Positions 6,865-15,102 are shown, counted from the first letter of the stretch. The stretch is DNA of 21,534 nt from JBNJEA01 sp051745395 (GCA_051745395.1 JBNJEA010000050.1:1-21534), one strand, 5' to 3'. The notes: a model not told the origin generated them from the sequence alone. Program-made: numbers and translations.

Positions 6865-8415
6865 ATGGCAAACGGCCTTGTACACGAATTTCTGGAGCAA
6901 AGCGCTAAACGGTACCCCGGAAAAACCGCCCTGGTGCATGATACGATACGGGCAACTTACGCGGAAATCAACCGCCGCGCCGATCGCCTGGCGGCCTGGC
7001 TGGTCGGGCAGGGGATTGCAACGGGTGATCGGGTGGCGCTGCTGCTGCAAAACGGCCTGCCCTACGTGGTCAGTTACTATGCCGTGTTAAAAGCCGGCGG
7101 CGTGGCCGTACCCCTGGCCACCGAGATCAAGCCGGACGGATTAAAACCGCTGTTGGCCGATCTGCAGCCCCGATACCTTATTACGGCGGCCCGATTTGAA
7201 AGCATTGTAGAGCAGGTGGATCTGTCGGTGGGCGCCATGGACGGCCTGGTAATTCAGAAGCCGCAAACGGGCGCATCCCGGCTTCCGGTAAAATGCCACT
7301 GCTGGGATGAAATTGCCGCCGATGGCGATGCTGCGCCGGTGAATCGCTCGGTTTCCCCCGCCGATCTTGCCAGCATCGTCTACACCTCCGGATCCACCGG
7401 AACCCCCAAGGGGGTGATGCTGACCCACCGCAATATTGTGGCCAACACGGCGTCGATCTGTCGGTACCTGAATTTGACGGAAGCCGATGTCCAGATGGTG
7501 GTGCTGCCGTTTTTTTATGTCATGGGAAAATCGCTGTTAAACACCCATTTCCGCGTGGGCGGCACTGTGGTTATCAACAACGGCTTCGCCTTTCCGGCCG
7601 CCGTGCTGCATCAGATGGCGGCCGAACGGGTCACGGGGTTTTCCGGGGTTCCGGCCACATACGCGCACCTGCTGCACCGCTCGCCGCTGGCCCAATACCG
7701 GGAAAAACTGGAGGCCCTGCGCTATTGTTCCCAGGCCGGCGGCCACATGGCCAAAACGGTCAAGCGGCAACTGCGGGCCGTGCTGCCGGCCCATACCCGG
7801 ATTTTCATCATGTACGGTGCATCGGAGGCCACCGCGCGGCTGACGTACCTGCCGCCCGAACGCTTCGAAGACAAAATGGACTCCATCGGCAGGCCCATTG
7901 ACGGCGTGAGCGTGCGGATTTTGGACAAGGCGGGAAATCCCGTACCGCAGGGCCATACCGGGGAACTGGTGGCCGCGGGCGACAATATCATGGCCGGGTA
8001 CTGGCGCGACCCGGATGCCACGGCCCGGGTCCTGGATGACAAGGGATACCATACCGGCGACATCGGTTATGCCGATGCCGAAGGGTTTTTGTATATCACG
8101 GCCAGAAAGGACCGCTTGGTGAAGGTGGGCGGTCACCGGATCAATCCGCAGGAAATCGAGGATGCCCTCGTGGCCACCGAACTGGTCATGGAAACCGTGG
8201 TGGTCGCCGTCCCCGACGATCTGCTCGGCCACAGGCTGGTGGCGCTGGCCATCGCCGGAAACGGCGACTGCTGCGAAGCCGATATATTAAACCGGTGCGC
8301 GCAGATTTTGCCCCGCTACAAGCTGCCGAGCCGGATAACCCTGGTCCGGTCGCTGCCGCGCACCGGCAGCGGCAAAATCGACCCGGTGCGGTGTATGGAG
8401 ATGGTCGGGGCGTAA
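6865..8415 (+). CDS. AMP-dependent acyl-CoA synthetase/ligase (AMP-binding protein)
   Basis: An ANL-superfamily enzyme of 516 residues that activates a carboxylate with ATP to an acyl-adenylate and normally transfers it to CoA or another thiol. Core motifs in order (numbered from the ATG) are the P-loop YTSGSTGTPKG at about 173-183, YGASEATARL at about 317-326 (the A5 motif), YHTGD at about 395-399, RKDRLVKVGGHRINPQEIE at about 414-432 (hinge and A8), and PRTGSGKID at about 498-506 with the catalytic lysine. No carrier-protein domain is attached. The substrate is probably a medium- or long-chain fatty or aryl acid but cannot be read from sequence. The ATG at 6865 fits the usual family N-terminus. 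An in-frame TTG at 6853 has a better-spaced GGAAG and would add four residues. The gene stands alone and ends just before the pyrimidine repeat tract. Confidence 0.9.
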   Translation: MANGLVHEFLEQSAKRYPGKTALVHDTIRATYAEINRRADRLAAWLVGQGIATGDRVALLLQNGLPYVVSYYAVLKAGGVAVPLATEIKPDGLKPLLADLQPRYLITAARFESIVEQVDLSVGAMDGLVIQKPQTGASRLPVKCHCWDEIAADGDAAPVNRSVSPADLASIVYTSGSTGTPKGVMLTHRNIVANTASICRYLNLTEADVQMVVLPFFYVMGKSLLNTHFRVGGTVVINNGFAFPAAVLHQMAAERVTGFSGVPATYAHLLHRSPLAQYREKLEALRYCSQAGGHMAKTVKRQLRAVLPAHTRIFIMYGASEATARLTYLPPERFEDKMDSIGRPIDGVSVRILDKAGNPVPQGHTGELVAAGDNIMAGYWRDPDATARVLDDKGYHTGDIGYADAEGFLYITARKDRLVKVGGHRINPQEIEDALVATELVMETVVVAVPDDLLGHRLVALAIAGNGDCCEADILNRCAQILPRYKLPSRITLVRSLPRTGSGKIDPVRCMEMVGA

Positions 8416-8430
8416 CCCCTCACCGTCTTC

Positions 8431-8484
8431 CTCTTACTCTTACTCTTCCTCTTACTCTTACTCTTCCTCTTACTCTTACTCTTG
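8431..8484. repeat. Left tandem repeat tract: three 18-bp copies, pyrimidine-rich
   Basis: The unit CTCTTACTCTTACTCTTC occurs three times head to tail (8431-8448, 8449-8466, 8467-8484), with a single mismatch at the last base of copy three. On the complement it reads as hexamers GAGTAA, GAGTAA, GAGGAA. It begins about 15 bases after the stop of the acyl-CoA synthetase gene. It supplies the TAA stop (8476-8478) of the four-helix-bundle gene on the other strand. The tract mirrors the purine tract at 8915-8962. Confidence 0.9.
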
Positions 8485-8895
8485 CTCCCCATCCCCCTCT
8501 CCCTCCTCCCCAAACCCCGCCACCACCTCACAAATCCGGTGATCCGAATGGTATTTTATCAAGCCCGCCAGCATCGAAACGATTTCATTTAACATCTCTT
8601 TCCCGACCTTCATTTCCTCTTTTTGGATCAAATCCTTGGCGGAGAGAATGTCTAACGCTGCCGCGCTTTCAAGTGCAGAACCGCGGGCAATATCAAAGTA
8701 GCGGCATCGATCTTTCTTTGAATATTTTCCGTTTCCTTCGGCGATGTTTAAGACGATGGATGTGGCGGCGCGGTCCAGTTGGTCATGGACGGCTTGTTTT
8801 TTGGGGACCGCTTTGAGGATTTTATGAAGCCAGGCAATAAATCGGATGGATGTTTGGTAAACCTTTAATTTTTCATGATCGAAGGTGTTGTTCAT
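8476..8895 (-). CDS. Four-helix-bundle protein of the 23S rRNA intervening-sequence / Avd-like family
   Basis: A 139-residue protein of the small all-helical family first seen in intervening sequences of 23S rRNA genes (TIGR02436-type), which also contains the Avd accessory proteins of diversity-generating retroelements. Signatures are FDHEKLKVYQTSIRFIAWLH at the start, DQLDRAATSIVLNIAEGNGKYS at about 39-60, and the segment RYFDIARGSALESAAALDIL at about 65-84. The biochemical role of stand-alone copies is unknown. The ATG at 8895 follows AAGGACCCCC, a good ribosome site. The normal family end comes near VSMLAGLIKY. The last ~20 residues (rich in Gly/Glu) are coded by GA-rich sequence leading into the left repeat tract, which provides the stop codon. 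No reverse transcriptase or rRNA gene is present. It lies between two convergent genes and inside an inverted pair of repeat tracts. Confidence 0.85.
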   Translation of the reverse strand: MNNTFDHEKLKVYQTSIRFIAWLHKILKAVPKKQAVHDQLDRAATSIVLNIAEGNGKYSKKDRCRYFDIARGSALESAAALDILSAKDLIQKEEMKVGKEMLNEIVSMLAGLIKYHSDHRICEVVAGFGEEGEGDGEQE

Positions 8896-8914
8896 GGGGG
8901 TCCTTGTTTAGAAG

Positions 8915-8962
8915 GAGTAAGAGTGAGAGTAAGAGTGAGAGTAAGAGTGAGAGTAAGAGTAA
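8915..8962. repeat. Right tandem repeat tract: four 12-bp copies, purine-rich
   Basis: The unit GAGTAAGAGTGA is repeated at 8915-8926, 8927-8938 and 8939-8950, with a one-base variant at 8951-8962. It starts 20 bases upstream of the four-helix-bundle ATG and ends 22 bases before the recD2 stop. It is built from the same hexamer (GAGTRA) as the left tract at 8431-8484 but in opposite orientation, so the two tracts form long imperfect inverted repeats around the gene. Confidence 0.9.
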
Positions 8963-8984
8963 GATAAGGCAATTGTTTCCGATT

Positions 8985-11183
8985 TTAGCTGTGGTCATAA
9001 ACCCTCTCCCCGCAACACCCCCGCAACCGTTCGGCCAATTTCGTCTGCCGCTGCTGCGGCTTGTCGTTTTTCAGGGCCACGGCCAGGGCTTTTTCGGAAC
9101 CGACTAAAATCACGAGCTGCTGCGCCCGGGTGACGGCCGTGTAGAGCAGGTTGCGCTGGAGCATGATGTAGTGCTTGGTGGTCAGGGGCATGATGATGAC
9201 CGGGTATTCCGATCCCTGGGATTTATGGACGGAAATGGCGTAGCCCAGGCTCAGTTCGTCGATGTCTTCCGGGCTGTAATGCACCGGCCGGCCGTAGAAA
9301 TCGGCGGTCAGGCGCTGGCGCTCGGCGTCGATTTCAGTGACAATGCCGATATCGCCGTTGAAGACCTCTTTGGCGTAATTGTTTTTCACATGCATGACCC
9401 GGTCGCCGGCCTGAAAGGTATGGTGCAGCCCGGCGATCTGCTGGGAACTGCGGTTTAAGGCGCGCTGGAGTTTGCGGTTTAAGTCGATGGTGCCGGCAAC
9501 GCCCTTGTGGATCGGCGATACCACCTGGATGTCGCGCAAAGGATCAAAGCCGGCCCGGTCGGGCAGGGTCTCTGTACACAACGTCAGAATCGCCGAGGAT
9601 ATCGCCTCCGGTGTGGCGGCTTCGACAAAGGCGAATTCGGAATCGGTTTTAAAATCAGCCGCCAGCGGTTTCAGTTCCGGCATTTCGCCGGCCCGGATTT
9701 TGTGGGCGTTGACCACGATCGGGCTTTGGCCTGCCTGGCGGAAAATGGTGGTAAGCCGGCAGACCGGCACGGTTTCCGAGTCGATGATATCAGACAGCAC
9801 CTGGCCGGGCCCCACCGGGGGCAGCTGGAACACGTCGCCGACTAAAATCAGGCGCGCGTTGAGACGCACGGCGCCGATCAGGTGAACCATCAGCGCCGTG
9901 TCGATCATCGAGGCCTCGTCGACGATGACGACATCGGCGTCGATGGGATCATCCGGGCTTTTGGAAAAGGTGTTGTCTTCGAAGTGGTAGCCGAGCAGCT
10001 TGTGGATCGTGTGGGCCGGTTTCGTGGTGATTTCCGAGATCCGCCGGGCGGCCCGGCCGGTGGGGGCGGCCAGGCAGACCCGGTTGCCGAGCCACTCGAA
10101 TACCGCGGCGATGGTTTTTATCAGCGTGGTTTTGCCGGTGCCCGGACCGCCGGTGATGACCACCGTCCGGTTGGAAAGCACGGTGTCGATGGCCTGGCGC
10201 TGCACGTCGGAAAACCGGATCAGAAACCGGTTTTCGATTTCGGCGAGCAGTTTTTCCGCGGGAATGGTCACGGCTTCGGCGGCAATGCTTGCCATGGCGG
10301 CCATGCGCTGGGCAATGCCGTCTTCGGCGCGGTAGAGGCGGCGGGAAAACACGGCCCGGCCGGCAAAATCGGCTCCCGCGGCCTCGACGACGATTTCGCC
10401 GTCGGCGGCCAAATCCTCAATGGCGCTTTCGGCCGTGTCGCCATCCATTTCATATCGGCTGACCATTTGATGGATCAGGTGATCGGCTTCCACGTAGGTG
10501 TGGCCGGCTGAGGCGGCGTGTTCGAGCAGGTGGGTGATGCAGGCCGTCGCCCGGTCCGGCTCGTCCGGGGCCATGCCCTGGCGGCGGGCGATGGTGTCGG
10601 CGATGTAGAACCCGATGCCGGCGATGTCTTCGGCTATCCGGTAGGGGGCGTGGCGGAGGACCTCCATGGCCTGCTCGCCGTAAGTGGCGTAAATGCGGGC
10701 GCCATAGGCGGCCCGGATGCCGTGGTTGCCCAAAAAGGTCATGATTTCGGAAACCAGACAGTGGGCCTGCCACTGCCGGGCGATGGCGTCGGCCCTTGCC
10801 GGCCCGATGCCGTCGATTTCAGCCAGCCGGTGCGGGGTATTGTCTAACACGTCAAGGGTGTCGGCGCCGAAGGCGGCAATGATTTTTTTCGCCGTGGCGG
10901 CCCCGATGCCCTTGACGATACCGGACTGCAGGTATTGACGGATGCCTTCGACTGAAGCCGGCCGGGTGATTTCGGCCGCCTCGAATGCGAACTGCTCGCC
11001 GTAGCGGGGATGGGTGGTCCAGTCGCCGTGGAGTTTGACGGCCTGGCCAGCGGCCGTGTCCGTCATGAAACCCACAACGGTCACCGGCGCGGCTTGCCCC
11101 CCGGTTTTGAGCCGGGCCACGGTGTAGCGGGTGGTTTCATTCTGGTAAACGATTCGGTCGAGCCAGCCTTCCATGGTAATCAT
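8985..11183 (-). CDS. recD2: RecD2-type ATP-dependent DNA helicase
   Basis: A superfamily 1B 5'-3' DNA helicase of the RecD2/RecD-like type, acting in repair or replication-fork maintenance without RecBC. It has 732 residues, the usual length. The N-terminal OB-like segment is followed by helix-hairpin-helix repeats (GIVKGIGAATAKKI at about 88-101, IDGIGPARADAI at about 123-134, and IAGIGFYIADTIA at about 187-199). Walker A GGPGTGKTT lies at 345-353 and Walker B-like VIVDEASMID at about 419-428, with GDVFQLPPVGPGQ after it. The C-terminal UvrD-like motifs are SVHKSQGSEYPVIIMP and LLYTAVTRA. I chose the ATG at 11183, which lies 22 bases after the gmhB stop and opens with the OB segment. An ATG at 11258 in the same frame would overlap gmhB by 53 bases. 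It is the last gene of the rlpA-gmhB-recD2 run. Confidence 0.93.
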   Translation of the reverse strand: MITMEGWLDRIVYQNETTRYTVARLKTGGQAAPVTVVGFMTDTAAGQAVKLHGDWTTHPRYGEQFAFEAAEITRPASVEGIRQYLQSGIVKGIGAATAKKIIAAFGADTLDVLDNTPHRLAEIDGIGPARADAIARQWQAHCLVSEIMTFLGNHGIRAAYGARIYATYGEQAMEVLRHAPYRIAEDIAGIGFYIADTIARRQGMAPDEPDRATACITHLLEHAASAGHTYVEADHLIHQMVSRYEMDGDTAESAIEDLAADGEIVVEAAGADFAGRAVFSRRLYRAEDGIAQRMAAMASIAAEAVTIPAEKLLAEIENRFLIRFSDVQRQAIDTVLSNRTVVITGGPGTGKTTLIKTIAAVFEWLGNRVCLAAPTGRAARRISEITTKPAHTIHKLLGYHFEDNTFSKSPDDPIDADVVIVDEASMIDTALMVHLIGAVRLNARLILVGDVFQLPPVGPGQVLSDIIDSETVPVCRLTTIFRQAGQSPIVVNAHKIRAGEMPELKPLAADFKTDSEFAFVEAATPEAISSAILTLCTETLPDRAGFDPLRDIQVVSPIHKGVAGTIDLNRKLQRALNRSSQQIAGLHHTFQAGDRVMHVKNNYAKEVFNGDIGIVTEIDAERQRLTADFYGRPVHYSPEDIDELSLGYAISVHKSQGSEYPVIIMPLTTKHYIMLQRNLLYTAVTRAQQLVILVGSEKALAVALKNDKPQQRQTKLAERLRGCCGERVYDHS

Positions 11184-11205
11184 AGGGCAACCTAAATCGC
11201 TCAAT

Positions 11206-11811
11206 TCAGGGACGATCACGTCCCGGCGTATCCGGCTCGAAACGGGGATGCCGGTCATAATGCCCGCGGATCAAACGGGCGGCCTCCAGCAGGTCCCGGC
11301 TGATGTAATCGGGTTCGATGCCGAGCGCGACCAGGGTTTGGCGGGCCGAGGCATAGTTTCGGCCGGATTGGACGAGTATCGCACATCCGCAGCCGGCGGT
11401 CCGGGCGCACTGGATGTCCTTGGCGCTGTCTCCGACGAAACAGGCGGATGCCAGATCGATGTCATGTTTCCGGGCGGCCCGGCGGATCAAACCGGTCCGC
11501 GGTTTTCGGCAGTCGCAGTCGTCTTCGGGCCGGTGCGGGCAGTAGAAGATATCGGTGATGTGGCCGCCGGCGGCTTCAATGGATTTGCCCATCCGGGCCA
11601 GCATCTGCTCCAGGTTGTCGATGGTGCTCAACTGGCGGCCGATGATGGACTGGTTGGTGATCAAAATCACCGGATGGCCGTCGGTGGTGAGTTGGGCAAT
11701 GGCGGCCCGGCTGCCGGGCAGAAATGCAAACTCGTCCCATGACTTGATATAGTCGGGGCTGTCGCGGTTGATGACCCCGTCGCGATCCAGAAAAACAACG
11801 CGTTCCAGCAT
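11206..11811 (-). CDS. gmhB: D-glycero-beta-D-manno-heptose 1,7-bisphosphate 7-phosphatase
   Basis: A HAD-superfamily phosphatase that removes the 7-phosphate in ADP-heptose synthesis for the LPS inner core. It has 201 residues, slightly longer than usual, the extra being a charged C-terminal tail. Nucleophile motif FLDRDGVIN carries Asp9 and Asp11. ITNQS at 51-55 is motif II. The zinc-binding loop that defines GmhB is complete: Cys91, His93, Cys99 and Cys101 in YCPHRPEDDCDCRKP. VGDSAKD with Asp128 is the C-terminal acidic motif. The ATG at 11811 lies 2 bases after the rlpA stop, indicating translational coupling. A histidinol-phosphatase activity is possible in this fold, but the zinc loop and acidic pattern favour heptose metabolism. 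Confidence 0.9.
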   Translation of the reverse strand: MLERVVFLDRDGVINRDSPDYIKSWDEFAFLPGSRAAIAQLTTDGHPVILITNQSIIGRQLSTIDNLEQMLARMGKSIEAAGGHITDIFYCPHRPEDDCDCRKPRTGLIRRAARKHDIDLASACFVGDSAKDIQCARTAGCGCAILVQSGRNYASARQTLVALGIEPDYISRDLLEAARLIRGHYDRHPRFEPDTPGRDRP

Positions 11812-11813
11812 GA

Positions 11814-12578
11814 TTATTTGCCCCGGGCCACGGCAAAGGCTTGTGCATGGCCGGATTGTTTTATCCGGGTTTCATATTTTTCGGCCTCCTCCAATGATTG
11901 GAACCGGCCGATGCGGACCCGGTAGAGGGTGCGTCCCTGTTTTTCAACCGGTGTTACAGTGACGTCGTCATGCTGCCGGGCCAGGGACTGCCGGAGCTTT
12001 TTGGCCCGGGCGTGGTCGGCAAAGGCACCGATTTGAACCGTGAAATCACCGGAGTCAAAATCGGGCGGATCCGATACCTCCCCGCCGCCTTCGCCTGACG
12101 GCGCCATGGCGACGATTTTCACCCGTGCCGTACCGTTGCCGACCATGTCGATGTCCCGGGCCGCCTTATAGGAAAGATCGATGATCCGGCCGGAGACAAA
12201 GGGACCGCGATCGTTGATTCTTACCACAGTTTCCCGGTTGTTTTCCAGATTGCGGACCTTGACGAAAGTGCCCAGCGGAAGCGTTTTGTGGGCGGCGGTT
12301 TCGGCGTGCATGTCGTATATTTCCCCGTTGGCCGTTTTTTTCCCGTGAAACTTGTCGCCGTACCAGGAAGCCTTCCCTGTCTGTTGGAAGCCATCGGCAT
12401 CGGAGATGGGGTAATAGGTTTTGCCGAGCACGCGGTACCCCCCGGAAGAACCGGTGGAAGGCGCCGGCGGCTGCGGGCGTTGGCAGCCCGAAAAAAAGAC
12501 AAGCAATGTTCCGATAAAAAACAACCAAAACAACCGGACAAAAACAGATCGGTGGTGTGGAGACAACGCGGCAGCCAT
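11814..12578 (-). CDS. rlpA: RlpA-like septal lipoprotein with SPOR domain
   Basis: A 254-residue envelope lipoprotein related to RlpA, a lytic transglycosylase that acts on denuded peptidoglycan at the septum. A hydrophobic signal (about 13-30) ends in a lipobox-like VFFSGC with Cys32 as the acylation site. The double-psi beta-barrel lies at about 68-158, from QTGKASWYGDKFHGKKTANG to VRINDRGPFVSGRIIDLS. His97 and Asp123 occupy the positions expected for the catalytic pair. A SPOR domain, which binds denuded glycan, lies at about 176-252 (DFTVQIGAFADHARAKKL to the end). The ATG at 12578 has AAGGA seven bases upstream. It leads the tightly spaced rlpA-gmhB-recD2 run, and the gap to gmhB is two bases. 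Catalytic activity is inferred, since not all RlpA homologues are active. Confidence 0.9.
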   Translation of the reverse strand: MAAALSPHHRSVFVRLFWLFFIGTLLVFFSGCQRPQPPAPSTGSSGGYRVLGKTYYPISDADGFQQTGKASWYGDKFHGKKTANGEIYDMHAETAAHKTLPLGTFVKVRNLENNRETVVRINDRGPFVSGRIIDLSYKAARDIDMVGNGTARVKIVAMAPSGEGGGEVSDPPDFDSGDFTVQIGAFADHARAKKLRQSLARQHDDVTVTPVEKQGRTLYRVRIGRFQSLEEAEKYETRIKQSGHAQAFAVARGK

Positions 12579-12639
12579 TGGACAGTCCTTCGCGCAAAGG
12601 GGATCGGAAACGGGTGAAACAGGCCCTTTTTTTCAGCAA

Positions 12640-12668
12640 ATTCTATGACTGTTTATCACAATTGTCTT
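12640..12668 (-). promoter_or_regulatory. Possible sigma70-type promoter for rlpA-gmhB-recD2
   Basis: On the minus strand AAGACA (12663-12668) and TAGAAT (12640-12645, five of six matches to the -10) are separated by 17 bases. Transcription would start near 12633, about 55 bases before the rlpA ATG. Confidence 0.45.
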
Positions 12669-12708
12669 TGGATTTCGAGGGGGAAATGCATCGGATTCGA
12701 ATGGGAAA

Positions 12709-12734
12709 CGGGCCCGGCCGGTTGACCGGGCCCG
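12709..12734 (-). terminator. GC-rich hairpin downstream of lon
   Basis: CGGGCCCGG (12709-12717) and CCGGGCCCG (12726-12734) form a perfect 9-bp stem with an 8-base loop, 22 bases past the lon stop. In the direction of lon the stem is followed only by TTTCCC. It may therefore be a weak intrinsic terminator or an mRNA-stabilising structure rather than a strong terminator. Confidence 0.55.
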
Positions 12735-12756
12735 GAAAATTTGCGGCGAAAGACGG

Positions 12757-15102
12757 TTATTTTTTCAACGCCACCTTCAACACCTGCCGCATCTTGTCGA
12801 CAAAGTGGAATTCGATGTTTTCCTTGACGTTGTCCGGGACTTCTTCCATGTCCTTTTCGTTGAACTTGGGCAGGATCACGGATTTGATGCCGACGCGGTG
12901 GGCGGCCAGCAGTTTTTCCTTGATGCCGCCGACCGGCATCACCTGGCCGCGAAGCGTGATTTCCCCGGTCATGGCAAGATCCTTGGATGTGGGCGTGTCG
13001 GTCAGCAGCGAGGCGATGGCCGTCAGCAGGGTCACGCCGGCCGAAGGGCCGTCCTTGGGCACCGCACCGGCCGGCACGTGCACGTGAATGTCATGGGTGT
13101 CAAAATAGTTTTCGTCGAGTTTGAGCTGTTTGGCGTTGGAACGGATATAGCTCAACGCCGCATTGGCCGATTCCTTCATGACCTCGCCGAGCTGGCCGGT
13201 CAGCGTCAGGTTGCCCTTGCCTTTCATTGCCGTGGCCTCGACAAACAGGACGTCGCCGCCGGTCTGGGTCCAGGCCAGGCCCATGACCACCCCGGGGGTG
13301 GTCACCCGTTTTTTGATCTCCTCGTAGGAATAGCGGATCGGGCCCAGATAGTCGCGCACTTCATTGACGCCGATTTTAACGGAATCGGTTTCATTTTTGG
13401 CGATCTGGCTGGCCACGCCGCGGCAGATGTTGGCAATTTCGCGTTCCAGGTTTCGCAGGCCGGCCTCGCGGGTATAGCCGGAAATGATTTTTTTCACCGC
13501 ACCGGTGGTGATCTGGATGTTGTCGTTTTTTAACCCGTGGCCGCTTCGCTGCCGGGGGATCAGGTACCGGTTGGCAATTTTGACCTTTTCTTCCTCGGTG
13601 TAGCCGGAAAGCCGCAATACCTCCATCCGGTCGAGCAGCGCCGGCGGGATGGTGTCTAAGATATTGGCCGTGGTGATAAACAGAACCTTCGACAGGTCGA
13701 AGGCAACGTCTAGATAATGATCGGTAAACGAGTAGTTCTGTTCCGGATCTAGAACCTCGAGCAGTGCCGATGCGGGATCGCCGCGGAAATCCGCCCCCAC
13801 CTTGTCGATTTCATCGAGCATGAAAACCGGTTTTTTGGATTCGGCCCGCCGGATGCCCTGGATGATGCGGCCGGGCAGGGCGCCGACGTAGGTGCGGCGG
13901 TGGCCGCGGATTTCGGCTTCATCCCGGATGCCGCCCAGAGCGATGCGGACGAACTGCCGGCCCAGGGCCCGGGCAATGGAATTGCCCAGCGAGGTTTTGC
14001 CGGTGCCGGGCGGGCCCACAAAGCAAAGGATCGGGCTTTTCATTTCCGGGTTGAGCTTTAATACCGCCAGGTATTCCATGATGCGCCGCTTGGCCGATTC
14101 CAGCCCGTAATGGTCGGCTTCCAGGATCTTGCTGGCCGCATCCAGATCGATTTCGTCCGGGGTGCTTTCCTTCCAGGGCAGGGCGGTGATCCAGTCGAGA
14201 TAGGTCAGCGCCACGGTGTATTCGGCCGAGGACGGATGCATACGCGAAAGCCGGTTGATTTCGCGCTCGGCTTCTTTCCGGGCCTCTTCGGGCAGGTCGG
14301 CTTCTTCGATTTTGGCGCGGTATTCTTCGATTTCGCTGCTGGTTTCGTCGTATTCCCCCAGTTCCTGCTGGATGGCTTTGAGCTGCTGGCGAAGGTAGTA
14401 TTCGCGCTGATGCTTTTCCATGTCGCCTTTGACCTGGGACTGGATCTTGTTGCCGATTTCCAGAATTTCGAGCTGATAGTTGAGCAGCTCCATTACTTTT
14501 TTCAGGCGCAGCTTGATATCAAAGGATTCCAGGACTGCCTGTTTTTCCTGGGTGCTTGAATTGATGGTCGAGGTGATCATGTCGGCCAGGGTGTCGGGCT
14601 CCTCCAGGGACCGGGCCATGGAAGTCATTTCCTGGGGCAGGGCCGAGGACAGCTCCACCACTTTTTCGTACTGGCTGACCAGGTTCGACATCATCGCCTC
14701 GATTTCCTTGTCCTTGTACTGCTCGATGGGCACCGATTCGATCCGGCCTTTGAAATAGGGCTTGGTTTCGGTGTATTGCTTGAGGGTAAACCGGCTGACG
14801 CCCTGGAGCAGGAGCTGGGCCTTGTTGTCCTCGGTTTTGGCCATTTTGATAATTACGGCGCTCGTGCCCACGCTATACAGGTCCTCGGCACCGTATTCGG
14901 CCTGGGGGTCGGATTTTTTGGATGCAACGGCCCCGATGACGCGATCTTTGGACATGGCCTCGTCAATTAGCTGAATGGATTCCTGTTGCATGACCACCAG
15001 GGGCAGTACCATTTTCGGAAACAGCACCACGTCGAACAGGGGCAGAATCGGAATTTCTTCCGGTATATTGTCAGGCGTCATTGTTTGCTCATCTTGTGCC
15101 AT
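12757..15102 (-). CDS. lon: ATP-dependent protease Lon (LonA type)
   Basis: A cytoplasmic homo-hexameric AAA+ serine protease that degrades misfolded and regulatory proteins. It has 781 residues, the standard LonA length. The N-terminal substrate-recognition domain starts with IPEEIPILPLFDVVLFP, and a helical coiled region spans about 190-290. Walker A GPPGTGKT is at 363-370, with VFMLDEIDKVGADFRGDPAS as Walker B. The protease domain carries the catalytic dyad: the Ser of KDGPSAG (about 687) and the Lys of GGIKEKLLAAH (about 728). The ATG at 15102 has GGAGG five bases upstream, a strong ribosome site. It lies 86 bases downstream of the hsp20 gene on the same strand, a logical pairing of holdase chaperone and protease. 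No clear sigma32-type box was found between them. Confidence 0.97.
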   Translation of the reverse strand: MAQDEQTMTPDNIPEEIPILPLFDVVLFPKMVLPLVVMQQESIQLIDEAMSKDRVIGAVASKKSDPQAEYGAEDLYSVGTSAVIIKMAKTEDNKAQLLLQGVSRFTLKQYTETKPYFKGRIESVPIEQYKDKEIEAMMSNLVSQYEKVVELSSALPQEMTSMARSLEEPDTLADMITSTINSSTQEKQAVLESFDIKLRLKKVMELLNYQLEILEIGNKIQSQVKGDMEKHQREYYLRQQLKAIQQELGEYDETSSEIEEYRAKIEEADLPEEARKEAEREINRLSRMHPSSAEYTVALTYLDWITALPWKESTPDEIDLDAASKILEADHYGLESAKRRIMEYLAVLKLNPEMKSPILCFVGPPGTGKTSLGNSIARALGRQFVRIALGGIRDEAEIRGHRRTYVGALPGRIIQGIRRAESKKPVFMLDEIDKVGADFRGDPASALLEVLDPEQNYSFTDHYLDVAFDLSKVLFITTANILDTIPPALLDRMEVLRLSGYTEEEKVKIANRYLIPRQRSGHGLKNDNIQITTGAVKKIISGYTREAGLRNLEREIANICRGVASQIAKNETDSVKIGVNEVRDYLGPIRYSYEEIKKRVTTPGVVMGLAWTQTGGDVLFVEATAMKGKGNLTLTGQLGEVMKESANAALSYIRSNAKQLKLDENYFDTHDIHVHVPAGAVPKDGPSAGVTLLTAIASLLTDTPTSKDLAMTGEITLRGQVMPVGGIKEKLLAAHRVGIKSVILPKFNEKDMEEVPDNVKENIEFHFVDKMRQVLKVALKK

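Noticed and set aside
6708..6908. 66-codon open frame upstream of and overlapping the acyl-CoA synthetase start
   Set aside because: Arg/Pro-rich composition, no ribosome site and no recognisable domain; it overlaps the synthetase in another frame. More likely leader sequence.
8295..8816. Plus-strand open frame with Leu-Thr repeats, and the Lys-Ser repeat frame opposite it
   Set aside because: The repeats are simply translation of the CT/GA tandem tract. The frame also crosses the end of the synthetase gene and the complement of the four-helix-bundle gene.
8476..8895. A diversity-generating retroelement based on the Avd-like protein
   Set aside because: No reverse transcriptase, template repeat or variable repeat is visible anywhere in the window.
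8431..8962. The short repeats as a CRISPR array
   Set aside because: The units are contiguous with no spacers, only 12-18 bases long and low complexity, and no cas gene is near.
8850..9107. Ser-Glu-Ser repeat protein on the plus strand
   Set aside because: Its repeat is the GA-rich tract in another frame and the rest is complement of recD2; no gene signals.
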